Notes under the pieces: model-generated | Databases searched by the model: none | Told to the model about the DNA's origin: nothing | What the model saw: the letters and a program-made list of their open reading frames with translations, nothing else | In this document: positions 7,487 through 14,149 of the stretch, one piece after another | Numbering within the stretch: the stretch's first letter is position 1 | Layout: every line of letters starts with the position of its first letter | NCBI GenBank assembly: GCA_009903855.1 | Contig: WYEK01000115.1 | Span: 1-14,637, forward strand | Length of the DNA stretch: 14,637 nt | Source of the DNA: Thermocrinis sp. | GTDB taxonomy: Bacteria > Aquificota > Aquificia > Aquificales > Aquificaceae | Direction of reading: 5' to 3' | Translations under genes and position numbers: made by a program

Positions 7487-8802
7487 CTTTGTATGAAATT
7501 GGTTAATAGCTCCTTTGCATACTCTACATTCCTTAGTTCGCTTTTTAGTGCGTTTCTCTTGTATTCATTGCTTTCCTTCTCTATAAGTTCTCTAAGTTCT
7601 TTTTCCCTCTCTTCATACCTCTTTAGGGCAAACTCTAAATATGCTTTGTCCTTCAAAAGTTTCCCGTAATTCTCAGGTATGTCCTCTTTAAATCCCAGTG
7701 CTCTTCTCCCTATCACATATGCAGATGCTATGTCTTTATCTATACTTAACTGTGGTGCATACTTTAGCATGCCAATAACTGAGGTGTAAGCGGGATTTAC
7801 CTCTACTACCTCCACTCCTTTTAACATTGCAACCCTTTTGATCTTCTGCAAGAACTTTTTGGCGTTCCAATTGTGAAGTATTTTTCTCAGTTTAGCCTTG
7901 CCATCTCCACGAGTTCCTTTTTTGAGTTTCTTTAGGTTCTCTATGGCTATAGCTTTACCTTTCTGGATGGCCAAATCCACTATCTGATGGGCTAATATCC
8001 ACTCTTGGTGGTCTTTGCTGTTTTGGGAAAGTCCCAAAAGATTATGAAGGCTAATAGTCTGATAACTTAATAGTTCTCCAGTTTTTGACACTTCTGCTAT
8101 GGCTAAGTGTATGGGTGATGCGTTTGTGTCTATGGCTATTACTCCGTTCTCTTTGGTGTATTTCACTTCAGGTGTTGGAAGTTCAAAAGATACACTCCCA
8201 TAAATTTCTCCTTCCTTTAGCTTTAACTCCACTGTGTAGGCAAAGTAGTTTTTTGTTTGCCAACTTTCCAAAAGCATAGTCATAAAGGTAAGCCACTTGT
8301 CTTTGCTGTTGCTGGGTTCCCTTAACACCTTTGCATAGATAAACTCTCTGTTTCCTGTGGTAATTCTAAGGTGTAGCTGTCCATTTATGTTTTTAAACCT
8401 TGTTAATCTGTTTCCTTTGTCTGCCTTTGACCCAATGCTTATAAGTGTTCCTTGTCTTAGCTCCCTCCACTGCTTTTTAAGTTTTTCTCTCGTCTTTCCT
8501 GAAAGATGATTTTTACAAAGTTTTTCAAAAAGCTTTCTGCCTCCAAACACTACTGGCTTATCTGTGGGATATTGCTTAGCTTTGTAAATAGCTGAATCAA
8601 TGTATTTTGTTGGTAATTCAGGGAATAACTGTCTTAGTCTTTGGTATATTTGGGCATGTGGGTTTCTTGTCTTCTCTTTTTCCAACTCTTTTAGCATATT
8701 GTATGCGGTTCGGATAGCGGAAGATTGCTTACGCATAAGCTTTATGAGTTTTTCTTTGTCTTCCTTTCTTAGTTCAAGTTTGAACTGTAGGCTAACAAAC
8801 AT
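7249..8802 (-). CDS. TnpB-related RuvC nuclease (IS200/IS605 accessory protein), zinc-ribbon-less
   Basis: A 517-residue protein with a helical, basic N-terminus (1-115), a mixed domain (about 115-215) and a RuvC-like C-terminal half. The catalytic triad can be placed: D225 in VIAIDTN, E288 in AIENLKK and D357 in DKDIASAYVIGRR. The block NPAYTSVIG (336-344) is the TnpB 'NPAYTS' signature. However, the CxxC...CxxC zinc ribbon normally between it and the last Asp is absent. TnpB proteins are RNA-guided DNA nucleases that help IS605-type elements persist; function here is inferred. A Lys/Glu coiled segment follows (about 375-445). A compositionally foreign tail (about 440-517) then coincides with GC-rich hairpins and may be a by-product of overlap with an RNA. 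There is no TnpA nearby. A consensus promoter lies 10 bases upstream and there is no Shine-Dalgarno site. Confidence 0.85.
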   Translation of the reverse strand: MFVSLQFKLELRKEDKEKLIKLMRKQSSAIRTAYNMLKELEKEKTRNPHAQIYQRLRQLFPELPTKYIDSAIYKAKQYPTDKPVVFGGRKLFEKLCKNHLSGKTREKLKKQWRELRQGTLISIGSKADKGNRLTRFKNINGQLHLRITTGNREFIYAKVLREPSNSKDKWLTFMTMLLESWQTKNYFAYTVELKLKEGEIYGSVSFELPTPEVKYTKENGVIAIDTNASPIHLAIAEVSKTGELLSYQTISLHNLLGLSQNSKDHQEWILAHQIVDLAIQKGKAIAIENLKKLKKGTRGDGKAKLRKILHNWNAKKFLQKIKRVAMLKGVEVVEVNPAYTSVIGMLKYAPQLSIDKDIASAYVIGRRALGFKEDIPENYGKLLKDKAYLEFALKRYEEREKELRELIEKESNEYKRNALKSELRNVEYAKELLTNFIQSLQSESSSCEGANGRNPEQGRGNLASSVAWQVLKVALLFPILGKVLPRDLSPLKPVLVEGAWDRVRSRLVPLEAGGASR

Positions 8803-8811
8803 CAGAGTTGG

Positions 8812-8840
8812 ATTTTAGCTTTAAAATACTTCTGTGTCAA
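8812..8840 (-). promoter_or_regulatory. Consensus promoter for the TnpB-related gene
   Basis: Reading the minus strand, TTGACA (8840-8835) is followed after 17 bases by TAAAAT (8817-8812). The start codon begins at 8802, so the transcript would have only about 3 bases before the ATG. The -35 box is a perfect match. It overlaps the 5' edge of the xthA region, which supports placing the xthA start further in at 8867. Confidence 0.6.
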
Positions 8841-8866
8841 TGGGTTTGGATTTTTGGAACAGCATC

Positions 8867-9646
8867 ATGCTAAGGGTTGCCACTTGGAATGTAAATTCCA
8901 TAAGGTCCAGAAAAGAGTTGGTTTTTATGTGGTTGGAGAAGGTTCCAGTGGAGATCTTGTGCCTTCAAGAGCTAAAAACAGAGACCCAAAATTTCCCTTT
9001 TCTTGATTTTGAAAGGCTTGGGTACAAGTGCTATGTGCATGGGCAAAAAGCTTACAATGGCGTGGCTATATGCTCTAAGTTTGAGTTGGAGGATGTTTTT
9101 AAAGGCATAGGAGATGCAAAATTTGATATAGAAAGTCGGGTAATAGGAGGAAGGCTAAAGGACCTTTGGCTCATAAACTGCTACTTTCCTCATGGAGAAG
9201 AAAGGGGAGGTACGAAGTTTTACTATAAGTTGGAGTTTTATGATGCCTTCTGTAAATTCTTGGAAAAAAGCTTTAGTCCTTCAGACAAGATCGTGCTTGT
9301 AGGCGACATGAACGTAGCCATGGAAGACATAGACGTTTATGACCCGGTTGTCCTGAAGGATACCATAGGGACCATGCCGGAGGAAAGGCAAGCCCTAAGA
9401 AGACTCTTAGATTGGGGCTTTGTGGACGCCTTCAGGTATTTATACCCTGACAGGGTGGAATTTACCTGGTGGGATTACATTGGGGGTGCCATATGGAAAA
9501 ACCAGGGCATGCGTATTGACTACATACTTATCACAGAGCCTCTTTTAAAGAGCCTGAAAGATGTGTTTGTGGATACATGGGCAAGAAAGAAGAGACAGCC
9601 AAAGCCCTCAGACCATGCGCCCGTGGTGGGAGTTTTTGAACTGTGA
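8867..9646 (+). CDS. xthA: Exodeoxyribonuclease III family AP endonuclease
   Basis: A 259-residue exonuclease/endonuclease/phosphatase-fold enzyme that cuts DNA at abasic sites and trims 3' blocks in base excision repair. Conserved residues from the chosen start are N8 and N10 in TWNVNS, E35 in LQELK (metal), Y106 in NCYFPHG and D147/N149 in GDMNVA. D218 in RIDY and the D249-H250 pair in SDHAPV complete the site. I chose ATG 8867 because family members begin M-(L/K)-(R/I)-x-x-(S/T)WN. A GTG at 8834 would add 11 unlike residues and overlap the tnpB promoter. A weak GGAA lies upstream. The gene is first in a coupled set: its TGA overlaps the GTG start of the next gene by 4 bases. Confidence 0.93.
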   Translation: MLRVATWNVNSIRSRKELVFMWLEKVPVEILCLQELKTETQNFPFLDFERLGYKCYVHGQKAYNGVAICSKFELEDVFKGIGDAKFDIESRVIGGRLKDLWLINCYFPHGEERGGTKFYYKLEFYDAFCKFLEKSFSPSDKIVLVGDMNVAMEDIDVYDPVVLKDTIGTMPEERQALRRLLDWGFVDAFRYLYPDRVEFTWWDYIGGAIWKNQGMRIDYILITEPLLKSLKDVFVDTWARKKRQPKPSDHAPVVGVFEL

Positions 9647-10065
9647 GGGGAGTTATTTTTGCAATACTTGCCAGCTTTGCATGGGGACTTGCTCCCATTC
9701 TCTTTAAGCTGGGCCTAAAGGCTGAAGTTAGCAACCTCTTTGCCCTCATGGTGCATAATTTTTCCGCCCTTCTGTTGGCATCTTTGCTCTTTTTTACCCT
9801 GGGAGAATCCCTTAAGGTAGGCTTGAGGGAGCTGGTTTTTATATCCTTTGGGGGCATGCTCTCAGGATTCTTGGGTTTGTTCTTTTACTTTGAAGCGGTT
9901 AGGCATGGCAAAGTTTCCATAGTGGCACCCATTGCCTCCACTTCTCCCTTCTGGAGTGTGCTCTTTGCCTATGTTCTGTTGGGTGAGGGCTTAAACCTTC
10001 AAAAATTGGTGGGCGTCCTTTTGATAGTGCTAGGTATTACCTTTTTGAGCCTTTCAAAGCAATGA
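9643..10065 (+). CDS. Half-size EamA/DMT-family membrane transporter
   Basis: A 140-residue very hydrophobic protein with about five membrane helices (roughly 2-22, 32-53, 63-85, 88-112 and 117-137). It matches a single EamA repeat of the drug/metabolite transporter superfamily. Typical features are ASFAWGLAPILFKLGL near the N-terminus and the conserved AxVAPIASTSPFWSVLFAYVLLGEGL near 92-116. Full DMT carriers have two such repeats (about 300 residues). Half-size members are thought to pair in the membrane. The substrate cannot be told from sequence. The start is a GTG overlapping the xthA stop, and its own TGA overlaps the lnt ATG, so all three genes are probably translated together. Confidence 0.88.
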   Translation: MRGVIFAILASFAWGLAPILFKLGLKAEVSNLFALMVHNFSALLLASLLFFTLGESLKVGLRELVFISFGGMLSGFLGLFFYFEAVRHGKVSIVAPIASTSPFWSVLFAYVLLGEGLNLQKLVGVLLIVLGITFLSLSKQ

Positions 10066-11369
10066 AAAAGGTCCTCCTTTCCGTTTTGGCGGGCTTATTG
10101 CTTTACTTACCCTTCTCCAAGCTAAACCTATGGTTTTTGCTCTTTCCTGCCCTCTTTCTTTTTGTTAAATACCGGGGAGTGCCCTTTTGGACTTTAGGAG
10201 GGTATGTGTTTATCTTTCTTTCCCTGAGGTGTGCCAACATTGCCAGCGTTGAGTTTGGCGGTATAAATCCCATTCTCTCTTACTTTATGTATTCCCTGTT
10301 CGTTCTCGTCTTTACCCTTTTTCAGTTTTCCCTGCCCGCCTTCATTGCCCAGAGCTTTTTTAAAAACTCCCCTTTAGCCTACGGCTTTTTTTATACCCTC
10401 TTTGAACTGCTTCGTTCCCACTTTCCCTTTGGTGGCTTTCCATGGCTTTTGATGGGAGAGGTTATCTCTCAGGTGCCCCTTTTGAAATATTCCCTGTACT
10501 TTTTGAGCATACCTCTTTACACCTTTTTGCTTTGGGTTTTGGTAATTTTCCTATTCCAAAAAAGGCTTTTCTCTTTTGTCTTGGTTCTTTTGGTTTTGCT
10601 CTCTCTTAGCCTTTCCGCTTACCTTGTACCACCAAAGAAACTAAATGGAGTAAAGGTAGCCCTCGTTCAAACCGCAGTGCCCCAAAAAGACAAGCTAAGC
10701 AGAGAGAGCTTTGACAAGCATACACCGCAGATACTGCAGATGGTGGAAAAGGCATTGGAAGAGAAACCAGACCTCGTAATCCTACCCGAGTCTGCCTTGC
10801 CTTTTTACTTTTCCGAGGAGCAAACAAACATCCTTTATCATCTGAGCCTTAAAGGTCCCATTCTGGTAGGTCTGATTGATGTTAGGGAAAACCTAAAGCC
10901 CTTCAACTCTGCCTACCTGTTTGCGGAGGGTGTGCTAATAGACTACTACGATAAGGTAAAGCTTATGCCCATAGGCGAATACATTCCAGAGCCCTTTGGA
11001 TTTTTAAAGGAAATATTTCAAGCCATAGGGGGTATTGACTACGTTCCCGGCAAGTCTGCAAAGGTTATCAAATACAAAGACCTTCGCATTGCGGTGCCCA
11101 TATGCTTTGAAGTTGCCCACTACCGCTACATGGAAAGATTAGCCAAAGACGCCAATCTTATTGTGGTTTTAACCAGCGATGGCTGGTTTAAAGACAGCGA
11201 CTGCACCTTTCAACATTTTAGGTTTGCCCAGTGGGCTTCTTTGCGCTTTAAAACCTACACCCTTTGGGTGAATAACTCCGGCGACACCGCCATCATTGAC
11301 CCCTACGGCAGGGTTTTAAAAAAACTGGGCTACATGGAAAGGGATGTATTGGTGGAGGTTTTGAAATAG
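10062..11369 (+). CDS. lnt: Apolipoprotein N-acyltransferase
   Basis: A 435-residue inner-membrane enzyme that transfers a third acyl chain from phospholipid to the N-terminal cysteine of lipoproteins, the final maturation step in bacteria with an outer membrane. Residues 1-190 hold about six to seven membrane helices with the family's HFPFGGFPW-like loop at 120-128. A nitrilase-like periplasmic domain follows (about 196-420). Its catalytic triad is E243 (LPES), K298 (YYDKVKLMPIGEYIPEP) and C348 (PICFE). E. coli Lnt has 512 residues. This one is shorter and ends right after the nitrilase domain, without the usual last C-terminal membrane helix. The stop codon TAG lies within a 19-bp repeat also found upstream of dnaX. 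It is the last gene of the xthA-eamA-lnt set. Confidence 0.95.
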   Translation: MKKVLLSVLAGLLLYLPFSKLNLWFLLFPALFLFVKYRGVPFWTLGGYVFIFLSLRCANIASVEFGGINPILSYFMYSLFVLVFTLFQFSLPAFIAQSFFKNSPLAYGFFYTLFELLRSHFPFGGFPWLLMGEVISQVPLLKYSLYFLSIPLYTFLLWVLVIFLFQKRLFSFVLVLLVLLSLSLSAYLVPPKKLNGVKVALVQTAVPQKDKLSRESFDKHTPQILQMVEKALEEKPDLVILPESALPFYFSEEQTNILYHLSLKGPILVGLIDVRENLKPFNSAYLFAEGVLIDYYDKVKLMPIGEYIPEPFGFLKEIFQAIGGIDYVPGKSAKVIKYKDLRIAVPICFEVAHYRYMERLAKDANLIVVLTSDGWFKDSDCTFQHFRFAQWASLRFKTYTLWVNNSGDTAIIDPYGRVLKKLGYMERDVLVEVLK

Positions 11370-11384
11370 GTAGCTTATAATTAA
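11366..11384. repeat. 19-bp direct repeat, copy 1
   Basis: ATAGGTAGCTTATAATTAA is exactly repeated at 14177-14195, 2811 bases away. This copy includes the lnt stop codon. It contains TATAAT (11376-11381). It may be a target-site duplication from insertion of the intervening DNA between lnt and dnaX, or a shared promoter element. Confidence 0.85.
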
Positions 11385-11463
11385 GCTTCTCCTTGAAGAT
11401 AAACAGACCTTATGCTACATAGCAGATGCTACCGGCTTTGGCTTTGGAGACAAATACAACTTA
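11380..11463 (+). pseudogene. Relic of a DDE transposase
   Basis: This frame reads 28 residues up to a TAG at 11464. The core is LCYIADATGFGFGDKYNL (codons 11410-11463). The IADATGFG block resembles the region around a catalytic aspartate in IS-encoded DDE transposases. I recognise the pattern by eye and cannot assign an IS family. The N- and C-terminal parts are gone and stops follow at 11464 and 11488. The fragment lies between the end of lnt and the SBBP-repeat gene, followed after 23 bases by the 15-base element-end motif. Confidence 0.55.
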
Positions 11464-11486
11464 TAGCGGATAAAGGCTATAGTAGA

Positions 11487-11501
11487 TTTTTAGAACAGCC
11501 T
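11487..11501 (+). repeat. Element-end motif, copy 2
   Basis: TTTTTAGAACAGCCT matches the minus strand of 7229-7243 exactly over 15 bases. It lies downstream of the transposase relic and probably marks a decayed insertion-element end. Confidence 0.6.
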
Positions 11502-11577
11502 AAGGGGTAATAGTTGATCTCCTCTTAACCAAAATTTAACAATACACCATTAGGATTAACACAAAGGAGGTTTAGCC

Positions 11578-12867
11578 ATGAGAAAAAGGGTGCTTTTAAC
11601 CCTTGTGCCTACTGCAGGTTTGTTATCTTTGCTTTGGCTTTCAAGTAGCCAATTCACAGCCTCAAAAAGCCTAACAAAGGCAAAACCTTCAACCACTCCT
11701 TCAATGCCCTCTAAGGAAGCGGTCGTTGCCAAGCTTGCAAGCTTAGAACGTGGCTGGGTTAAAAACGAAGGACAGTGGGACCAAAGGGCACTCTTTTCTG
11801 CCCCAGGATACTTTGGAACCACATGGATAACCAAAGACGGCCAGCTTGTGCATACCGCAGTCAAAGGAAAAGAAAGCTGGGTAATCTCTGAACGCTGGGT
11901 GGATGGAAAAGTTCAAACCGTAAAGGGAGAAGAGGAACTGCCCACCAAGGTAAGCTACTTCATAGGCAACGACCCTTCCAAGCACAGGTCTAATCTTCCC
12001 ACCTACAGGTATGTCTCTTTGGGTGAAGTGTGGTCTGGAGTGGAGGTAAAACTCAAAGCCACCCAAAAGACGGTGGAAAAGCTTTTCTACGTCAATCCCG
12101 GTGCTGACCCTTCTAAGATTGTGGTGGAGGTGGATGGTGCAAAAGGTCTAAAGCTTTCCAAGGATGGAGAGATAATCATCAAGACTGGTTTGGGAGATTT
12201 AAAGCTTTCCAAGCCCATAGCATGGCAGGAAAAGGATGGCAAAAAGCTTCCAGTGGAGGTTTCTTACAAGCTACTTGGCAAGAACCGCTACAGCTTTGAG
12301 GTAGCCAAAGCAGACCCAAGCTTGCCCATTGTGATAGACCCAATCCTCCAAGCCACCTATCTGGGAGGAAGTGGTAACGAGTCAACCTGGGCCCTTGCCA
12401 TTGATCCCACAACGGGCGAGGTTTATGTGGCGGGAGAAACCAACTCCAACGACTTTCCTGGCACTTCTGGTAGGACGTCAACAGATCAGGACGCCTTTGT
12501 GGCAAAACTGGACTCAAGCCTTAACCTCTCCCAAGCTACCTATCTGGGAGGAAATGGTGACGATTATGCCAGAGGGCTTGCAATTTCAGGTAGCGATATT
12601 TATGTGGTGGGAATTACCTCTTCCAACAACTTTCCTGGCACTTCTGGTAGGACGTCAACAACAACAACTAGAACAGACTCGGACGCCTTTGTGGCAAAAC
12701 TGGACTCAAGCCTTAACCTCTCCCAAGCTACCTATCTGGGAGGAGATCGTAACGATGGTGCCCTCGGCCTTGCCATTTCAGGTAGCTATATTTATGTGGT
12801 GGGAAGTACCTCTTCCAACGACTTTCCTGGCACTTCTAGTAGAACGTCAACAAATAGAAAAGACTAG
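11578..12867 (+). CDS. SBBP-repeat secreted protein, N-terminal part (stops at an amber codon)
   Basis: This 429-residue frame has a signal peptide (RKR, then a hydrophobic run at 5-21; cleavage perhaps near A28) and a Pro/Ser/Thr/Lys-rich spacer (28-48). A beta-rich domain follows at about 55-255, of the kind often found before SBBP repeats (GWVKNEGQWD at 59-68, then many short strands). From residue 256 it enters SBBP (beta-propeller) repeats: blades 1 and 2 are complete, and blade 3 breaks at TAG 12865-12867. The same frame continues without shift to 14019, so the ancestral gene was one frame of 814 codons. AAAGGAGG 7 bases upstream supports the start. Members are exported or surface proteins of unknown ligand. 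Whether the truncated product is made or the stop is read through cannot be told. Confidence 0.85.
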   Translation: MRKRVLLTLVPTAGLLSLLWLSSSQFTASKSLTKAKPSTTPSMPSKEAVVAKLASLERGWVKNEGQWDQRALFSAPGYFGTTWITKDGQLVHTAVKGKESWVISERWVDGKVQTVKGEEELPTKVSYFIGNDPSKHRSNLPTYRYVSLGEVWSGVEVKLKATQKTVEKLFYVNPGADPSKIVVEVDGAKGLKLSKDGEIIIKTGLGDLKLSKPIAWQEKDGKKLPVEVSYKLLGKNRYSFEVAKADPSLPIVIDPILQATYLGGSGNESTWALAIDPTTGEVYVAGETNSNDFPGTSGRTSTDQDAFVAKLDSSLNLSQATYLGGNGDDYARGLAISGSDIYVVGITSSNNFPGTSGRTSTTTTRTDSDAFVAKLDSSLNLSQATYLGGDRNDGALGLAISGSYIYVVGSTSSNDFPGTSSRTSTNRKD

Positions 12868-13632
12868 GACGCCTTTGTGGCAAAACTGGACTCAAGCCTT
12901 AACCTCTCCCAAGCTACCTATCTGGGAGGAAATGGTAACGATTATGCCAGATACCTTGTAATTTCAGATAGCAATATTTATGTGGCGGGAAATACCACTT
13001 CCAACAACTTTCCTGGTACTTCTGGTAGGACGTCAACTAGAACAGATCAGGACGCCTTTGTGGCAAAACTGGACTCAAGCTTTAACCTCCTCCAAGCTAC
13101 CTATCTGGGAGGAAATGGTGCCGATTATGCCAGAGGGCTTGCAATTTCAGGTAGCAATGTCTATGTGGCGGGATATACCAACTCCAGCGACTTTCTTGGC
13201 GTTTCTTTTAGGGACTCAAGCAGAACAGATCGGGACGCCTTTGTGGTAAAACTGGACTCAAGCTTTAGCCTCTCCGAATTCACCTATTTTGGAGGAAGTG
13301 GTGACGATTATGCCTACGCCTTTACCATTTCAGGTAGCAATATATATGTGGTGGGAAGTACCAACTCCTACGACTTTCTTGGCGATACTGTTAGAGATCC
13401 GAGTAGAACAGATCAAGACGCCTTTGTGATAAAACTGGACTCAAGCTTTGACACTCTTGAAGAAATCTATTTAGGAGGAGGAACTGGTGACGATTATGCC
13501 TACCTCCTTGCCATTTCTGGTAGCAATATTTATGTGGCGGGAGATACCTTTTCCAACGACTTTCCTGGCACTTCTGGTAGGACGTCAACAGATCGGGACG
13601 CCTTTGTGGCAAGATTGACTGCTGATTTGACG
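12343..13632 (+). repeat. Seven SBBP beta-propeller repeats (about 183 bp each)
   Basis: The repeat reads roughly xxxATYLGGxGxDYAxxLAISGSxIYVxGxTxSNDFPGT, then R(T/D)S, a short variable stretch, and DAFVAKLDSS. Its GAC-GCC-TTT anchor recurs at 12490, 12682, 12868, 13051, 13234, 13417 and 13597 (spacings 192, 186, 183, 183, 183, 180). Seven units fit one closed seven-bladed propeller. Blades 1-4 are close in DNA sequence and blades 5-6 are more diverged. The length differences lie in the variable loop before DAFV. Confidence 0.9.
12865..12867 (+). other. In-frame amber codon interrupting the propeller gene
   Basis: TAG falls at codon 430, where other blades have CAG (Q), TCG (S) or CGG (R) before GAC-GCC-TTT. 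A single base change from CAG or TCG explains it. The frame is otherwise intact for a further 383 codons, so this is a nonsense substitution rather than a frameshift. Confidence 0.95.
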
Positions 13633-14019
13633 GCGGATAGTGGTTCCGGTGGTGGTAGCGGTGGTTCTGATTCAGGTTCTGGCAGTGGAGGTAGTGGAAC
13701 AGGTGGTAGCGGTTCTGGATCTGGTGTAGGTAGCGGTTCTGGCACTGGCAGTGGTAGTGGCTCCAGCGGTGGTAGCGGTAGTGGCACCGGCGGTTCCAGT
13801 GGCGGTAGTGGTTCCGGCAGTGGAGGTAGCGGAACCGGTGGCAGTGGTTCTGGATCTAGCAGTGGTAGCGGTTCTAGTGCTGTTGGCGGAACCGGTGGTG
13901 GTGGCGGTGGTGGATGTTCTATGACTGGCTCTGCATCTTCTATGGCGGGCGTGTGGAACATCCTTGTGTGGCTGTCTGTTCCAGCCTTTGTAGTGGCAAG
14001 AAGGATAAGAAGGAGATAA
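12868..14019 (+). CDS. SBBP-repeat protein, C-terminal part with Gly/Ser stalk and sorting-type tail
   Basis: This is the continuation of the same frame after the amber codon. The first possible ATG/GTG/TTG start is GTG 12877, with no Shine-Dalgarno site, so independent translation is doubtful. It encodes the end of blade 3 and blades 4-7. A Gly/Ser/Thr-only stretch of about 90 residues follows (13636-13914). Then come a poly-Gly and one cysteine (TGT 13915-13917, codon 780), a hydrophobic helix (GVWNILVWLSVPAFVVA) and a basic end (RRIRRR). This Gly-rich / Cys / helix / Arg order is that of C-terminal protein-sorting signals (GlyGly-CTERM and Synergist-CTERM types). It suggests processing and surface anchoring. 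A TTCG-loop hairpin follows the stop codon. Confidence 0.75.
   Translation, partial: DAFVAKLDSSLNLSQATYLGGNGNDYARYLVISDSNIYVAGNTTSNNFPGTSGRTSTRTDQDAFVAKLDSSFNLLQATYLGGNGADYARGLAISGSNVYVAGYTNSSDFLGVSFRDSSRTDRDAFVVKLDSSFSLSEFTYFGGSGDDYAYAFTISGSNIYVVGSTNSYDFLGDTVRDPSRTDQDAFVIKLDSSFDTLEEIYLGGGTGDDYAYLLAISGSNIYVAGDTFSNDFPGTSGRTSTDRDAFVARLTADLTADSGSGGGSGGSDSGSGSGGSGTGGSGSGSGVGSGSGTGSGSGSSGGSGSGTGGSSGGSGSGSGGSGTGGSGSGSSSGSGSSAVGGTGGGGGGGCSMTGSASSMAGVWNILVWLSVPAFVVARRIRRR
13636..13914 (+). repeat. Gly/Ser low-complexity coding stretch
   Basis: Built of GGT/GGC/GGA and AGT/AGC/TCT/TCC codons with occasional ACC/ACT. It encodes a flexible Gly/Ser linker between the propeller and the C-terminal membrane tail. 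Irregular imperfect sub-repeats such as GGTAGCGGTTCTGG are visible. Length is likely to vary between strains by slippage. Confidence 0.9.
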
Positions 14020-14020
14020 A

Positions 14021-14063
14021 AACCCTTGGGCCCCTTCGGGGGCCCTTGATAAAGTCCTTTTTT
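14021..14063 (+). terminator. Intrinsic terminator after the SBBP gene
   Basis: GGGCCCC (14028-14034) pairs perfectly with GGGGCCC (14039-14045) around a TTCG tetraloop, a very stable hairpin. TTTTTT follows at 14058-14063, separated by 12 bases, so the T run is not ideally placed. It begins 9 bases after the stop codon. It separates the SBBP gene from dnaX. Confidence 0.7.
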
Positions 14064-14149
14064 ACATAAGAGAAACTGGAAAAGTCCTCTGGAGGAGTAT
14101 TACAACTTTGCTTCCTTGCCTTCGGTGTCTCCTCAGGAAATCTTTGTTG

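Larger units (their letters stand above)
11370..11577 (+). other. Intergenic remnant region between lnt and the SBBP gene
   Basis: This stretch holds the transposase relic, the element-end motif at 11487-11501, and an AT-rich leader with AAAGGAGG (11563-11570) placed 7 bases before the ATG at 11578. I see no convincing -35/-10 pair for the SBBP gene; TTGATC at 11514-11519 with TAACAA at 11537-11542 is the best and is weak. No terminator for lnt is visible. Confidence 0.5.

Noticed and set aside
8834..8866. Longer xthA start at GTG 8834
   Set aside because: It adds residues unlike the family and overlaps the strong minus-strand tnpB promoter. ATG 8867 gives the canonical MLRVATWNVNS opening.
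12371..12961. Long alternative frame within the SBBP repeats
   Set aside because: It is open only because the repeat unit lacks stops in that frame. The translation merely repeats the same out-of-frame peptide and has no start signal.
12343..13632. Regular repeats of about 183 bp considered as a CRISPR-like array
   Set aside because: The repeats are in-frame coding units of a beta-propeller, with no short palindromic repeats or unique spacers.
13530..13961. Antisense Pro/Leu-rich frame opposite the Gly/Ser stalk
   Set aside because: A by-product of GGN/AGN codons on the plus strand; no ribosome site or recognisable motif.
14028..14045. GGGCCCC-TTCG-GGGGCCC hairpin considered as an RNA gene or attachment site
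   Set aside because: Its position just after a stop codon and the nearby T run fit a terminator better.
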